The notes under the pieces were generated by a model, which saw only the letters and a program-made list of their open reading frames with translations, was not told the DNA's origin and did no database searches. The position numbers were made by a program, and so were the translations under genes. DNA of 64,000 nucleotides from Rhizobiaceae bacterium (GTDB lineage Bacteria; Pseudomonadota; Alphaproteobacteria; Rhizobiales; Rhizobiaceae), in NCBI GenBank assembly GCA_025698895.1, contig JAILWO010000002.1, positions 1,364,001 to 1,428,000 of the forward strand, written 5' to 3'. This document shows positions 41,573 to 49,640 of the stretch, one piece after another (the stretch's first letter is position 1; each line of letters opens with the position of its first letter).

Positions 41573-41889
41573 CGGCGGCGCTTTCTCCATACGTCCAAGT
41601 TCTCCTCGCCTCCGGGCACCCACCCGTGATGCGCGCCCGTAATTCCGATATAGCTCGCATAGAAGCGTCGAACCAACTCCACCGACCGGCCGCCATGAAC
41701 AGAGTCGACCGGCGGGAATCCCGATTTGCCGGATATCGTCGGAAACCTTTCCTTCAACCACCGCTTTGCGCGTCGCGGGCCGACGATAGCCATCGCCAAC
41801 TCCTGGTCCGTTGCAAAGAGCGGTAGGGCGTCGAATGCGCGGAAGGGGAGGTTGTCGTTATATGTTTCAGCGCCGCCGATAGTCATCAT
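41569..41889 (-). CDS. Paralogue 2 of a tandem DNA-binding-like phage family
   Basis: This 106-residue protein starts where the upstream paralogue stops (ATGATGA overlap). The shared core is F-R-A-(F/L)-D-x-L-P, then FATxxELA(M/I)A(I/L)VGxRRAKRWLKE(R/Q)FPT, GFPP(V/L)D, HGG, LVRRFY, and PGGEEN-x-D-x-WRKR. The RRAKRWL helix and the GFPP turn suggest a winged helix-turn-helix of excisionase type. The N-terminus has YNDNLP, part of a recurring motif. It lacks the long charged tail of its paralogue. Confidence 0.65.
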   Translation of the reverse strand: MMTIGGAETYNDNLPFRAFDALPLFATDQELAMAIVGPRRAKRWLKERFPTISGKSGFPPVDSVHGGRSVELVRRFYASYIGITGAHHGWVPGGEENLDVWRKRRR

Positions 41890-42365
41890 TGCCCGCCTCC
41901 CGTTTTTGTTGCAACCGATGCCTTCTTGGCGCGGTGCTCCTCCAATGCCTTTCGCTTCTTTTCTTGCCATGCAGCGGAGTTTGCCTTAGCGCGAGCCGCT
42001 TTTTGCTCGACCGTAAGACGCGGACCGACGTTGGGATCCGCGGGACGCGGATCAGTGTGTTCCCGTTGCCTTGGCCGCTTTCGCCAAGCGTCCCAATTTT
42101 CCTCACCGCCCGGCACATGATGTGCAGGGAGTCCCGCAATCCCCAGGTAGACGCCTTCGTAGAACCGCCTTACCAATGGAACCGCGTATCCGCCGTGAAA
42201 AACGTCGAGGGGCGGAAAGCCGGGCCGCGTCTTCAAAGTGGGAAATTGCTCTTTCAGCCAACGTTTCGCCCGTCTCGCACCAACAAGCGCGATGGCCAAT
42301 TCCTCTGCGGTGGCGAAGTAAGGAAGGTCGTCGAGCGCTCGGAAGCGAGCGTTTTCATCCTTCAT
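41886..42365 (-). CDS. Paralogue 1 of a tandem DNA-binding-like phage family, with charged tail
   Basis: This 159-residue protein has the same core as the downstream gene (FATAEELAIALVGARRAKRWL, GFPPLDVFHGGYAVPLVRRFYEG, HVPGGEENWDAWRKR). It then has about 60 additional residues rich in Lys, Arg and Ala (LTVEQKAARAKANSAAWQEKKRKALEEHRAKK). It overlaps the helix-turn-helix gene upstream by 11 bases. The three genes form one coupled operon. DNA binding is inferred from the helix pattern. Its cellular role is unknown. Confidence 0.65.
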   Translation of the reverse strand: MKDENARFRALDDLPYFATAEELAIALVGARRAKRWLKEQFPTLKTRPGFPPLDVFHGGYAVPLVRRFYEGVYLGIAGLPAHHVPGGEENWDAWRKRPRQREHTDPRPADPNVGPRLTVEQKAARAKANSAAWQEKKRKALEEHRAKKASVATKTGGGQ

Positions 42366-42900
42366 CTGCTGCCCACTTCTTCATCCGGGCCACGCGCTCT
42401 TCTCTGAGTTGCAGCTTTCGCTGGTCGGTCCAATAGGCAGGATCCCGACTATCTGTGTCCAGAATTCGTGAGCGACGCGCAGCTGCCTTGGCGGCTTTCG
42501 CCTCGCGCATTTCAGTAGCAACGCGGCGCTTCTCGACGAGCCGTTCTTCGCGTTCTTGCGCCTCACGCTGGCGCCGAGCTTCACGAGCGCGTTCGGCTTC
42601 CGCTTGTCGCGCCGCCTTCCGCGCTTCTTTTTCCGCGCGCTGCTTTGCGACATAGGCTGTGAGGCGCTTTGAGCTTTGAGCACTTTCCCACGCCGAAAGG
42701 TGACGCTGCTGAATGCCGGGCGTCGGCTTGAAGCGCATCGCCTCAATGAGCTCCAGTAGGTGTTTACCGAGGAAATTCACTTGGCGTCCGCGAACGAAAC
42801 ACAGTCCATAGCGTTTGCCTGCCGTAATGACTGCGCGGCGTGTCAGCTTGAGTAGCTCGGCGGCTTCGTCGGCCGTGTAGACGTTGTCGGGATCGATCAT
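42355..42900 (-). CDS. HTH-17-type protein with long coiled coil
   Basis: This 181-residue protein opens with an excisionase-like helix-turn-helix (VYTADEAAELLKLTRRAVITAGKRYGLCFVRGRQVNF). It continues with a very charged coiled coil (ARKAARQAEAERAREARRQREAQEREERLVEKRR) and ends with ILDTDSRDPAYWTDQRKL. It is the first gene of an operon with the two paralogues downstream. It may regulate excision or early genes. The long coiled coil is unusual for an excisionase. Confidence 0.65.
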   Translation of the reverse strand: MIDPDNVYTADEAAELLKLTRRAVITAGKRYGLCFVRGRQVNFLGKHLLELIEAMRFKPTPGIQQRHLSAWESAQSSKRLTAYVAKQRAEKEARKAARQAEAERAREARRQREAQEREERLVEKRRVATEMREAKAAKAAARRSRILDTDSRDPAYWTDQRKLQLREERVARMKKWAADEG

Positions 42901-42989
42901 GGCGGCATAAATGCCTAGCCGTCATCTTAGAGTCAAGCTACTGTTTTAAAAGAGTAATTATGCGTTTTCGCATACGCGACTTGACAACG

Positions 42990-43226
42990 CTATCGCCGCA
43001 GTGCGACGCCCGGACCGGTGGCTGTGTCGCCGGTGTCGAGGAAGGTAATGCCGGCTCTTTCTAATGCGGCGCGAATCGCAGCGAGATTGTTGATCGAGGG
43101 AACTCGGCGCCCCTTCTCGAAATCGCGGATGGTGCTTTCGCTGAGATAGGCCGCAGCGCCGAGTTTCGCTTGGGACCAATCTAGCAACCCGCGCGCGGCG
43201 CGGGACTGTTCCGGGGTGATCGTCAT
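42990..43226 (-). CDS. XRE-family repressor of the prophage immunity region
   Basis: This 78-residue protein is a single helix-turn-helix domain: TPEQSRAARGLLDWSQAKLGAAAYLSESTIRDFEKGRRVPSINNLAAIRAALE. GGAGGAAA lies just before the ATG. It is divergent from the gene at 43341, and the gap contains two 13-bp AACG-N5-CGTT sites and a good promoter. This fits a CI/Cro-type switch. The C-terminal TGDTATGPGVALRR is short, so there is no separate oligomerisation domain. Confidence 0.85.
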   Translation of the reverse strand: MTITPEQSRAARGLLDWSQAKLGAAAYLSESTIRDFEKGRRVPSINNLAAIRAALERAGITFLDTGDTATGPGVALRR

Positions 43227-43262
43227 TCGTTTCCTCCAAAATGCCGGAAACCGTCTAGCACA

Positions 43263-43324
43263 AACGAAAACCGTTGACATGTGAAATGATTCGCGCTTTA
43301 CAAGGATGGTAAACGATTTTCGTT
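43263..43324 (+). promoter_or_regulatory. Operator-promoter region with two AACG-N5-CGTT sites
   Basis: The 13-bp sites AACGAAAACCGTT (43263-43275) and AACGATTTTCGTT (43312-43324) share inverted half sites and spacing. A perfect -35 box TTGACA at 43274-43279 overlaps the first by two bases, and TTTACA lies 17 bases later at 43297-43302. A repressor at both sites would block the rightward promoter. This suggests control by the divergent XRE protein. Confidence 0.6.
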
Positions 43325-43340
43325 GAATGGAGCCGACGCA

Positions 43341-43535
43341 ATGACACATGCCACAGACAACATCCGAGACCATGACATCCCCCTCGGCGCGACCGTTACG
43401 ATCGTCGGCATTCTCGTCGGGCGGTCGGAGTTTTCAGAAGGCCCGCCGTCGTACCTCGTTGAATACGAGCGACGCGGCAAGCCGATGCGCGAGTGGTTCG
43501 TTGGCGCGGACCTAAAGGAGGACGGCGATGATTGA
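43341..43535 (+). CDS. Small early gene opposite the repressor
   Basis: This 64-residue protein starts with ATG after GGAG, under the operator-controlled promoter. It is beta-rich: IPLGATVTIVGILVGRSEFSEG, SYLVEYERRGKPMREWFVGADLKED. The order resembles an SH3-like barrel. It has no evident helix-turn-helix, so it is not a simple Cro. Function unknown. Confidence 0.55.
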   Translation: MTHATDNIRDHDIPLGATVTIVGILVGRSEFSEGPPSYLVEYERRGKPMREWFVGADLKEDGDD

Positions 43536-43629
43536 AGACGTCAGCAACTGAGGTTGGTTCGATGGCGATTGCGGCGATAACGGTTTTGCCCGTTTAATGG
43601 ACACACCCCCAACAGAGTAGGAGAAGAGT

Positions 43630-43809
43630 ATGCCTAATGTAGAATCGCTTCTTACCGAGGTGCGCCACGTGAAAGCGTTTCTCGAATCGGCAGAGGCAGC
43701 CCTGTCCGGACAAGGCAGCGACACCGACAAGAAGAACGCGGCGCGCGTCGGAATTGAGGGGGCAGCAGAAGCAATTTCAGCCTTGCTGTCCAAGATCAGA
43801 GCAGCTTAG
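43630..43809 (+). CDS. Small helical hypothetical protein
   Basis: This 59-residue protein (MPNVESLLTEVRHVKAFLES and onward, ending AISALLSKIRAA) follows GGAGAAGA. It is a helical hairpin with balanced composition. It is on the same strand as the gene under the operator region, about 95 bases downstream, and may be in the same transcript. Confidence 0.6.
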   Translation: MPNVESLLTEVRHVKAFLESAEAALSGQGSDTDKKNAARVGIEGAAEAISALLSKIRAA

Positions 43810-43906
43810 CCGCCAGTTCCACCCACCGGCACCAGGCCCAACCCGCCGCTTTCACCACCAGACGACGGACACCAGAGTGCCAAGACGCACCTCTCACCAC
43901 AACCAT

Positions 43907-44025
43907 CGCCCCGCCTGCAGAAGCAAGCGGGGCGTTTGGGCGCTCAGCGTCCCTTCGACGCGAGCGCGGTGGCGACGGGAGGGATTCGCCATCTCTGAAA
44001 TGTAGGTGCGACGGGAAGGTTCCGT
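43907..44025 (+). repeat. Copy 1 of an imperfect direct repeat beginning with a hairpin
   Basis: The copy opens with the hairpin CGCCCCGC/GCGGGGCG followed by TTT, a plausible terminator for the small rightward genes. It then shares with copy 2 a GCGCTC-type block, GGTGGCG, TTCGCCATC, CTGAAA and AGGTTCCG in the same order. The sequence around it has no supported gene. Confidence 0.6.
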
Positions 44026-44107
44026 CTAGGCAACCGCCTTGGACGGCGCGGCGAAAGCGGGCGTCGCTCTTCTGCTACCGCCAAAAAGCGGGGGGCCACC
44101 AAAACAA

Positions 44108-44213
44108 CGCCCCGCTGGAGGGGGTAGCGGGGCGTTGAACGCTCGGCGCCCCCGAGCGAAGTGGCGTCGGGATTTCGCCATCACTGAAACGCAGGGGAGG
44201 ACGACAGGTTCCG
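44108..44213 (+). repeat. Copy 2 of the imperfect direct repeat
   Basis: It starts with the same CGCCCCGC/GCGGGGCG hairpin with a different loop, and has ACGCTC, GTGGCGT, TTCGCCATCACTGAAA and AGGTTCCGCG in matching order. It ends just before the convergent gene at 44233. The two copies fill most of the 420 bases without a gene. Confidence 0.6.
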
Positions 44214-44232
44214 CGCCTTCTTCTGCTGGGTT

Positions 44233-44466
44233 TCAGCGCCTGCGGGCGTTTTCGTCGAACTCCACCGCAAGCTGCGCCAGCGTCGCCTCCTGTGCGATCG
44301 CATCCTCCAGTTCATCAGGATCGATGTGCGCCGCCGCGGCGGAGTTGCGAACTGCGGCAGCAATTTCCGAAACGGCGACGGACTCATCAGGGCGGTGGTT
44401 GCGAAGTGATTTCCGGATGGCTTCGCGGACGGCAGGCGGTAAACCCCCGCTTGGCTGACTAGTCAT
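44233..44466 (-). CDS. Small hypothetical protein downstream of the integrase
   Basis: This 77-residue protein starts at an ATG eight bases after GGAGG. LPPAVREAIRKSLRNHRPDESVAVSEIAAAVRNSAAAAHIDPDELEDAI is helical and could hold a small DNA-binding fold. It lies 88 bases after the integrase on the same strand, so it may be co-expressed. An excisionase-related role is possible but unproven. Confidence 0.55.
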   Translation of the reverse strand: MTSQPSGGLPPAVREAIRKSLRNHRPDESVAVSEIAAAVRNSAAAAHIDPDELEDAIAQEATLAQLAVEFDENARRR

Positions 44467-44554
44467 GGCATTGGCCTCCGGACGCCATTCTGCCAGAAGG
44501 GGGGATGAAGTCAAAGGAGATGATGGGGCGGCGCGGCGTCGCCTGTGCCTTGTG

Positions 44555-45796
44555 CTACCGCCGCGGGCCGAAAAGCAAATCGGCGGCCGGCTTGGCATCC
44601 TTGAGGATCAAATCTGCCCACTCTTGCGCTAGTTCACGCCGCCGCCCCAAGTGCAGGGCGCGATTGTAAGCCGCCTCAACTTTGTCTTTCGGAGTGTGGG
44701 CTAGCATCAGGTCGATGATATGCGTGTCGTGTGGGAACCGTTCATTCATCACGGTCGAGAAGGTTGATCGCCAGCCATGCGGTACGTGCTTGCTATGGTA
44801 GCCAGCACGATTCAGTAGATATCCCATAGCATTCTCGCTCATGGGCTTATGCGCGTGACGGGTATTGGGGAAGGCGAGGGGGCCACGGCCGCTTATCTGC
44901 CGCAAGGCGTCAATCGCTTCAACCGCCTGCCGTGACAGGGGCACAAGGAAGTCGCGCGCCTCATCGCCCTTGTGCTGGAGCCGAAGCTTCATCCGTTCGG
45001 ACGGTATGCGCCAGACGGGCTCTTGGGGATCTAGGTCTTGCCATTCGGCCCAAGGCGTCGTTGCAATCGTGCCGGGGCGGACAGTCGTTAGCGCGAGAAT
45101 TCGCAGCGCTAGCTTTGTGACAGGGTGCGCCGTTTCAGCTTCAGCCTTCACCAGCATGATGCGCGCTTCGTCAAGGTCGGTAATGGCGGGCTGCTTGCCC
45201 TTCTTCATAGGCGCCATCGCACCCTTAATGACGGCGGCAGGGTTTGCCTTGGCGCGGCCAGTGGATATCGCGTAGTTGAAAACGGCTTCCATACGCTGCC
45301 GCACACGGCGGGCGGTTTCTTTGGACCGCCGCTCGACTGCCCTGATAACGGCCAGCACCTGCGGCTCGGCAATATCCCCTATGGGAACGCCACGGAGCGA
45401 CGGGAAGATATCTTGCTCAAGACTAACCAGAACGTCATGGGCGTGCCGATCAACCCATGTGGGCTTCTGCAGTTCGTACCATTCGGTGGCGATGACATCG
45501 AATGTATGATCGCCGCTGGTGGCGAGTTCAAGCTTTCGGAGCTTTTTGACTGCGACAGGATCGCGGCCAGCCTTCAATGTGTCTCTTGCTTCGTCGCGCG
45601 CCTTGCGCGCGTCGAGGAGCGACATATCGGGATAAGAGCCGAGCGAAAGGAGCCTCTCCTTGCCCCGGATCTCATACCGGTAGCGCCATAGTTTGCTACC
45701 CGCGTTGCTGACAAACAGATGCAAGCCGCCGCCATCGGTAAGCTTGTACGGCTTTTCTGCCCGCTTCGCAGCCTTGACCTGTGTAGCTGTGAGCAT
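44555..45796 (-). CDS. int: Tyrosine recombinase, phage integrase with DUF4102 arm domain
   Basis: This 413-residue enzyme should integrate and excise the phage at tRNA-Ser. The N-terminal arm-binding domain (LTDGGGLHLFVSNAGSKLWRYRYEI) is of the DUF4102 type. The catalytic residues are visible: Arg240 in TTVRPGT, His340-x-x-Arg343 in HGWRSTF, His367 in LAHTPKD, and the nucleophile Tyr377 in EAAYNRA. The length is normal and no damage is seen. It is transcribed away from the tRNA, with about 170 bases between. Confidence 0.95.
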   Translation of the reverse strand: MLTATQVKAAKRAEKPYKLTDGGGLHLFVSNAGSKLWRYRYEIRGKERLLSLGSYPDMSLLDARKARDEARDTLKAGRDPVAVKKLRKLELATSGDHTFDVIATEWYELQKPTWVDRHAHDVLVSLEQDIFPSLRGVPIGDIAEPQVLAVIRAVERRSKETARRVRQRMEAVFNYAISTGRAKANPAAVIKGAMAPMKKGKQPAITDLDEARIMLVKAEAETAHPVTKLALRILALTTVRPGTIATTPWAEWQDLDPQEPVWRIPSERMKLRLQHKGDEARDFLVPLSRQAVEAIDALRQISGRGPLAFPNTRHAHKPMSENAMGYLLNRAGYHSKHVPHGWRSTFSTVMNERFPHDTHIIDLMLAHTPKDKVEAAYNRALHLGRRRELAQEWADLILKDAKPAADLLFGPRR

Positions 45797-45965
45797 GGTG
45801 CGCGTCCCAAAATACCCGGCTCCCTAGCCTCTTGTACCCGGATTAATACCCGGTTTCAACGGGACAGGATATCCGGGTTTGGGATTGTTTGGGTACCCGT
45901 GGACCCGTCAATCCCTTTGTTTGCAAGGGTTTTGGCACAGGGCCGGATTGTATGGGAATGCTTGA

Positions 45966-45979
45966 TGGCGGAGGGAGTG
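45966..45979. repeat. attR core within the tRNA-Ser 3' end
   Basis: TGGCGGAGGGAGTG is the plus-strand copy of the last 14 bases of the tRNA, identical to the core at 7946-7959. The tRNA on this side remains complete, so integration regenerated it. Confidence 0.8.
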
Positions 45980-46055
45980 GGATTCGAACCCACGGTGACA
46001 TCGCTGCCACGCCGGTTTTCAAGACCGGTGCCTTAAACCGCTCGGCCATCCCTCC
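45966..46055 (-). tRNA. serT: tRNA-Ser(UGA)
   Basis: A 90-base tRNA with encoded CCA. The acceptor stem begins GGAGGGA, the anticodon stem CCGGT/ACCGG encloses the loop CTTGAAA with anticodon TGA, a long variable arm follows, and the T arm is GTGGGTTCGAATCCCAC. It is intact and serves as the phage attachment site. Confidence 0.97.
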
Positions 46056-46318
46056 AGCGGGCCGTGTATGCGCCATGCCGTCTGTCTAGGCAAGGCGGCG
46101 GGCATCGTCGCGCACCTCCCTAAAACAGCTCCGGCCTCCGCAACACCCCGCATCGCTCCATCCGCCATAATCTCGCCCGTATCCCGCCCCAATTGCTTAA
46201 TCGGTTCGAAAGCTTTAGCTGCGAACGAGACGATGGAGAATGCTCCCGGCGGGGGCTGGAGCGATCTCCGGCAATCGAATGGCTGCCCGATCGGGCAGGG
46301 AACGGGGAACGGTGGGAC

Positions 46319-47611
46319 ATGCGGGTTGAGAAGAGCCGGGGCCGAACCCGGACGCCAGTCTTGGTCGTGTCAGCGGTATCGGCCGGACTGCTGGCCGCCT
46401 GCACCTCTTCTCCTCAGACCGGTTCCACGGTCATCAAGACATCCGGCAAGGAATATTTCGCGGAGTCCGAATACGGGGTCAAGGCAAGCCCGAGGGTCAC
46501 CAGCAAGCGGTCCGGCCTTCAGCGGGGAGGCGGCCGCGACCAGATCGGGAAACCCTACAAGGTCAAGGGCAAGTGGTACCGCCCGAAGGAAGATCCCGAC
46601 TATTCCAAGGTCGGCGCCGCGTCCTGGTATGGAGACGCTTTCCACGGCCGGCTGACCGCCAACGGCGAAATCTACGACATGACGCACCTGACGGCCGCGC
46701 ATCCGACGATGCCTCTGCCGAGCTATGCGCGCGTCACCAACACAGCCAACAATTCCTCGGTCATCGTGCGCGTCAACGATCGGGGGCCGTTCGCCAGTGA
46801 TCGCATCATCGACCTGTCGAAAAAAGCCGCCGAACTGCTCGACTACACCCATGCCGGCGTTGCCAGAGTCAAGGTGGAATATGTGGGGCGCGCGCCGCTG
46901 CACGGCCAGGACGACCAGTACCTCATGGCTTCCTACAGGCCGGGCTCGATCGCGCCCGACGGGAACGACGGGCTTGCCAGCGGCGTCATGGTCGCCATGG
47001 CCGGGCCCACCCCGTCGTTCGGATTCGGAACAGCCCCGAAGGCGGTGGTGTTTCCGGGCCAGTTGACGGACACCGGCAGCCGTGCGGGCGAACAGCGGAC
47101 GGCGACAGCCCCTGTCGCACCCGATGCCTCGCAAGCGGCGGGGACGACGACGCAGGCTCCGGAGACAAGCCCCGCCCTTCCGGAGGATTTCGCGTTGCCC
47201 ACCGCCGGACCGGTGGTGCCCGAGCGTCCCGCGCCACAGCCGCTGATCGCCGGCGCGCCGGATAAGGCGCCGCGTCTTCTGTCCTATGCCGACCGCCGAG
47301 TCTCGCAGGCCAGCCAGGCGCTTGACCGGTTCGCCTCGAACGGCATGAATCCGGCGGACATCGTTGACGCGTGGCAGCGGCGTACGGAGCCCGCCCATTC
47401 CGCCGTGCCGGATCGGGCCTATGTTCTGGCGGGCACGTTCGACGACCGGCGGGCCGCCGATATCGCCGCGCGCCGGCTCGGAGGCAGGGTCGTGGCCGAC
47501 CATGGCGACTGGACGGTGGTTCTCGATACAGGCAGCGGCAAACAGCTCGACGCCTTGCTGCAATTCGCCTGGTCCAACGGCGCGCCGGACGCGCTCATCG
47601 TCCGCGACTGA
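46319..47611 (+). CDS. rlpA: RlpA-like septal ring lytic transglycosylase lipoprotein
   Basis: This 430-residue outer-membrane lipoprotein has a lipobox (LLAAC) and a double-psi beta barrel: ASWYGDAFHGRLTANGEIYDM, LPSYARVTNTANNSSVIVRVNDRGPF, RIIDLSKKAAELL. The Asp in VNDRGPF is the catalytic acid of this family. The C-terminal 75 residues form a SPOR-like domain (YVLAGTFDDRRAADIAARRLG) that binds denuded peptidoglycan at septa. The start at 46319 is chosen because it puts the lipoprotein signal at the N-terminus. It heads the housekeeping operon. Confidence 0.88.
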   Translation: MRVEKSRGRTRTPVLVVSAVSAGLLAACTSSPQTGSTVIKTSGKEYFAESEYGVKASPRVTSKRSGLQRGGGRDQIGKPYKVKGKWYRPKEDPDYSKVGAASWYGDAFHGRLTANGEIYDMTHLTAAHPTMPLPSYARVTNTANNSSVIVRVNDRGPFASDRIIDLSKKAAELLDYTHAGVARVKVEYVGRAPLHGQDDQYLMASYRPGSIAPDGNDGLASGVMVAMAGPTPSFGFGTAPKAVVFPGQLTDTGSRAGEQRTATAPVAPDASQAAGTTTQAPETSPALPEDFALPTAGPVVPERPAPQPLIAGAPDKAPRLLSYADRRVSQASQALDRFASNGMNPADIVDAWQRRTEPAHSAVPDRAYVLAGTFDDRRAADIAARRLGGRVVADHGDWTVVLDTGSGKQLDALLQFAWSNGAPDALIVRD

Positions 47612-47720
47612 GAGGGCTCAGTCCCCAACAAACGCGGCACGGCGTCCCATTTCGTTGAAGGCGCGGAGGAATCTCTGCTATTGTCCCCGCATAGGGGCGA
47701 TCTTCGGCGGGCGGAAGTCC

Positions 47721-48890
47721 ATGCATTCAACCACCATTGCCGGGTGGGCGGCGAAGTTTGCGCTGGTCATCCTCCTTGCTATTCCGGCGACCGCGCACGC
47801 TCAACTCTTCCAAACGCGTGCCAAGCAGGCCTATATGATCGACGCCGGGACCGGCACGATCCTGTACTCCAAGAATCCGGACGAGCCGATCCCTCCGGCC
47901 TCCCTGGCCAAGCTGATGACCATGGAAGTCGTCTTCAACGCGATCAGGTCGGGCCGCCTCTCGCTGGATGACCAGTTCTACGTCAGCGAATACGCCTGGC
48001 GCACAGGCGGGGCCGTGTCCGGCGGGTCCACCATGTTCGCCGAGGTCAAATCGTCGATCAGGCTCGAGGATCTGATTCAGGGCGTGATCGTGCAGTCGGC
48101 CAATGACGGCTGCATCATCATCGCGGAAGGGATGGCGGGTTCGGAGGAGAATTTCGCGCAGCTCATGACCGAGCGCGCGCGGGAGATCGGTCTCGAAACC
48201 TCCGTCTTCAAGAACTCGACCGGCTTGCCCGCCGACGGCCAGCACGTCACCATGCGCGAACTCGTCAAGCTGGCCATGCACATCTGGCGCGAATATCCCG
48301 ATTTCTACCGCTATTACTCGCAACCGGAATTCACCTGGAACAAAATCCTTCAGCGCAACCGCAACCCGCTTCTGCGCATGGATATGGGCGCCGACGGGCT
48401 CAAGACCGGCTACACCGAGGAATCCGGCTATGCCATCGTCGGCTCGGTGGAGCGGGGCGGCCGTCGTATCTTCATGGCCATGAGCGGCATGGCCAGCGAC
48501 GCCGAACGCGCGGAGGAGGCGCGCAAAATGCTCGACTGGGGCATCCGCGCCTTCCAGCCGACCGAGATATTCGCCGATGGCGAGGTCGTCGGCGAGGCTC
48601 AGCTCTATGGCGGCATGAAATCGGGCGTGGAACTGAAGGCGAGGGGACCCGTCTCGATCCTGGTCCCGTTGACCAATCGCGACCGTTTGATCGCGCGGAT
48701 CGTCTATCAGGGCCCGGTCAGGGCGCCGGTCGAGGAAGGAGCGCCGGTTGGCTTTCTCAAGGTGTGGATCGGAGATACGTTGAGCCAGGAAACGCCGCTC
48801 TATGCCGCCGAGAGCGTCGAAGTGGGCGCCCTGCATCAGCGGGCGCTCGACGCGGTGGAGGAACTGCTGGTGGGCTGGCTGCGGTCGTGA
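47721..48890 (+). CDS. D-alanyl-D-alanine carboxypeptidase (DacA/PBP5-like)
   Basis: This 389-residue periplasmic enzyme trims pentapeptides in peptidoglycan. The signal peptide ends near AHAQ. The active-site motifs are SLAK with Ser61, SAN at 126-128 and KTG near 228. A C-terminal beta domain from about 275 is followed by an amphipathic helix (ALDAVEELLVGWLRS) that anchors it to the membrane. It follows rlpA, so cell-wall remodelling genes are grouped. Confidence 0.92.
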   Translation: MHSTTIAGWAAKFALVILLAIPATAHAQLFQTRAKQAYMIDAGTGTILYSKNPDEPIPPASLAKLMTMEVVFNAIRSGRLSLDDQFYVSEYAWRTGGAVSGGSTMFAEVKSSIRLEDLIQGVIVQSANDGCIIIAEGMAGSEENFAQLMTERAREIGLETSVFKNSTGLPADGQHVTMRELVKLAMHIWREYPDFYRYYSQPEFTWNKILQRNRNPLLRMDMGADGLKTGYTEESGYAIVGSVERGGRRIFMAMSGMASDAERAEEARKMLDWGIRAFQPTEIFADGEVVGEAQLYGGMKSGVELKARGPVSILVPLTNRDRLIARIVYQGPVRAPVEEGAPVGFLKVWIGDTLSQETPLYAAESVEVGALHQRALDAVEELLVGWLRS

Positions 48891-48959
48891 CCGGCTTTTG
48901 CATGGACGCCGGCGTGCGGCGAGCCTATCTACCGGTCGAGATTCGCGGGCTGGCCTGAC

Positions 48960-49634
48960 GTGACACGTGGACTGTTCATCACTTTCGAAGGCGGGGAGGG
49001 CGCTGGCAAGTCCTCGCAGGGCGAAGCGTTGGCAGGCACGCTGCGCGCGATGGGCCGTGACGTGGTCGTAACGCGCGAACCGGGCGGATCGCCTGGCGCG
49101 GAAGCCATACGCAACGTGCTGCTTTCGGGAGCCGCCGAAGAACTCGGGCCGGCAATGGAGGCGATCCTGTTTTCGGCCGCCCGGTCCGATCATGTCGAGC
49201 AGGTCATCCGTCCCGCGGTCGAGGCGGGCAAGATCGTCCTTTGCGACAGGTTTCTGGATTCGACGCGCGTCTATCAGGGTGTCACCGGCGAACTGGACGC
49301 CGATTTCCTGAGCGGACTGGAAGCGGTCGCCGTCAACGGCATGATTCCCGATCTTACCCTTATCCTCGACATCGAGCCCGAGACAGGTCTGGCGAGGGCG
49401 TCCGCGCGACGCGGCGACGATCGCCCCGATCGGTTCGAGAAGGAAAATGTCGAGATCCATCGCCGCCGACGCGAGGCCTATCTCGACATAGCCCGCTCGG
49501 AACCGGAGCGGTGCGTCGTCATCGACGCATCGCGCGACAATGCGGGCGTGGCGGCCGCCATAGCCGGCGTCGTGATCCCGCTGCTGCAGCAGATGGACGA
49601 CAGCAATCCGGCCCGACGCACTGCGGTCGCCTGA
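48960..49634 (+). CDS. tmk: Thymidylate kinase
   Basis: This 224-residue kinase converts dTMP to dTDP. The P-loop [10 protein letters not shown] is at residues 10-19, [11 protein letters not shown] follows, then the DR motif [14 protein letters not shown], and the lid [17 protein letters not shown]. The start is GTG. The next gene, holB, begins 7 bases after its stop. Confidence 0.95.
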   Translation: MTRGLFITFEGGEGAGKSSQGEALAGTLRAMGRDVVVTREPGGSPGAEAIRNVLLSGAAEELGPAMEAILFSAARSDHVEQVIRPAVEAGKIVLCDRFLDSTRVYQGVTGELDADFLSGLEAVAVNGMIPDLTLILDIEPETGLARASARRGDDRPDRFEKENVEIHRRRREAYLDIARSEPERCVVIDASRDNAGVAAAIAGVVIPLLQQMDDSNPARRTAVA

Positions 49635-49640
49635 CGCCTC

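Larger units (their letters stand above)
7946..45979. mobile_element. Integrated prophage (HK97-type, siphovirus-like), probably defective, in tRNA-Ser(UGA)
   Basis: A 14-bp direct repeat, identical to the last 14 bases of tRNA-Ser(UGA), bounds the segment. The integrase lies next to the tRNA copy. Inside are replication, packaging, head, tail, fibre and lysis genes on the plus strand, then a mixed-strand accessory and immunity region. The head gene order is terminase, portal, ClpP-type protease, capsid, connectors, tail tube, and resembles HK97-like phages and gene transfer agents. The tape-measure gene is fused to a tail-tip gene, so functional tails are unlikely. No repressor lies at the left end; the XRE repressor is near the integrase. 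Cargo genes for a SulP transporter and stress proteins are inside the element. Confidence 0.85.

Noticed and set aside
45966-46055. Disruption of tRNA-Ser by the phage
   Set aside because: All arms and the CCA end are complete, so the tRNA remains functional.
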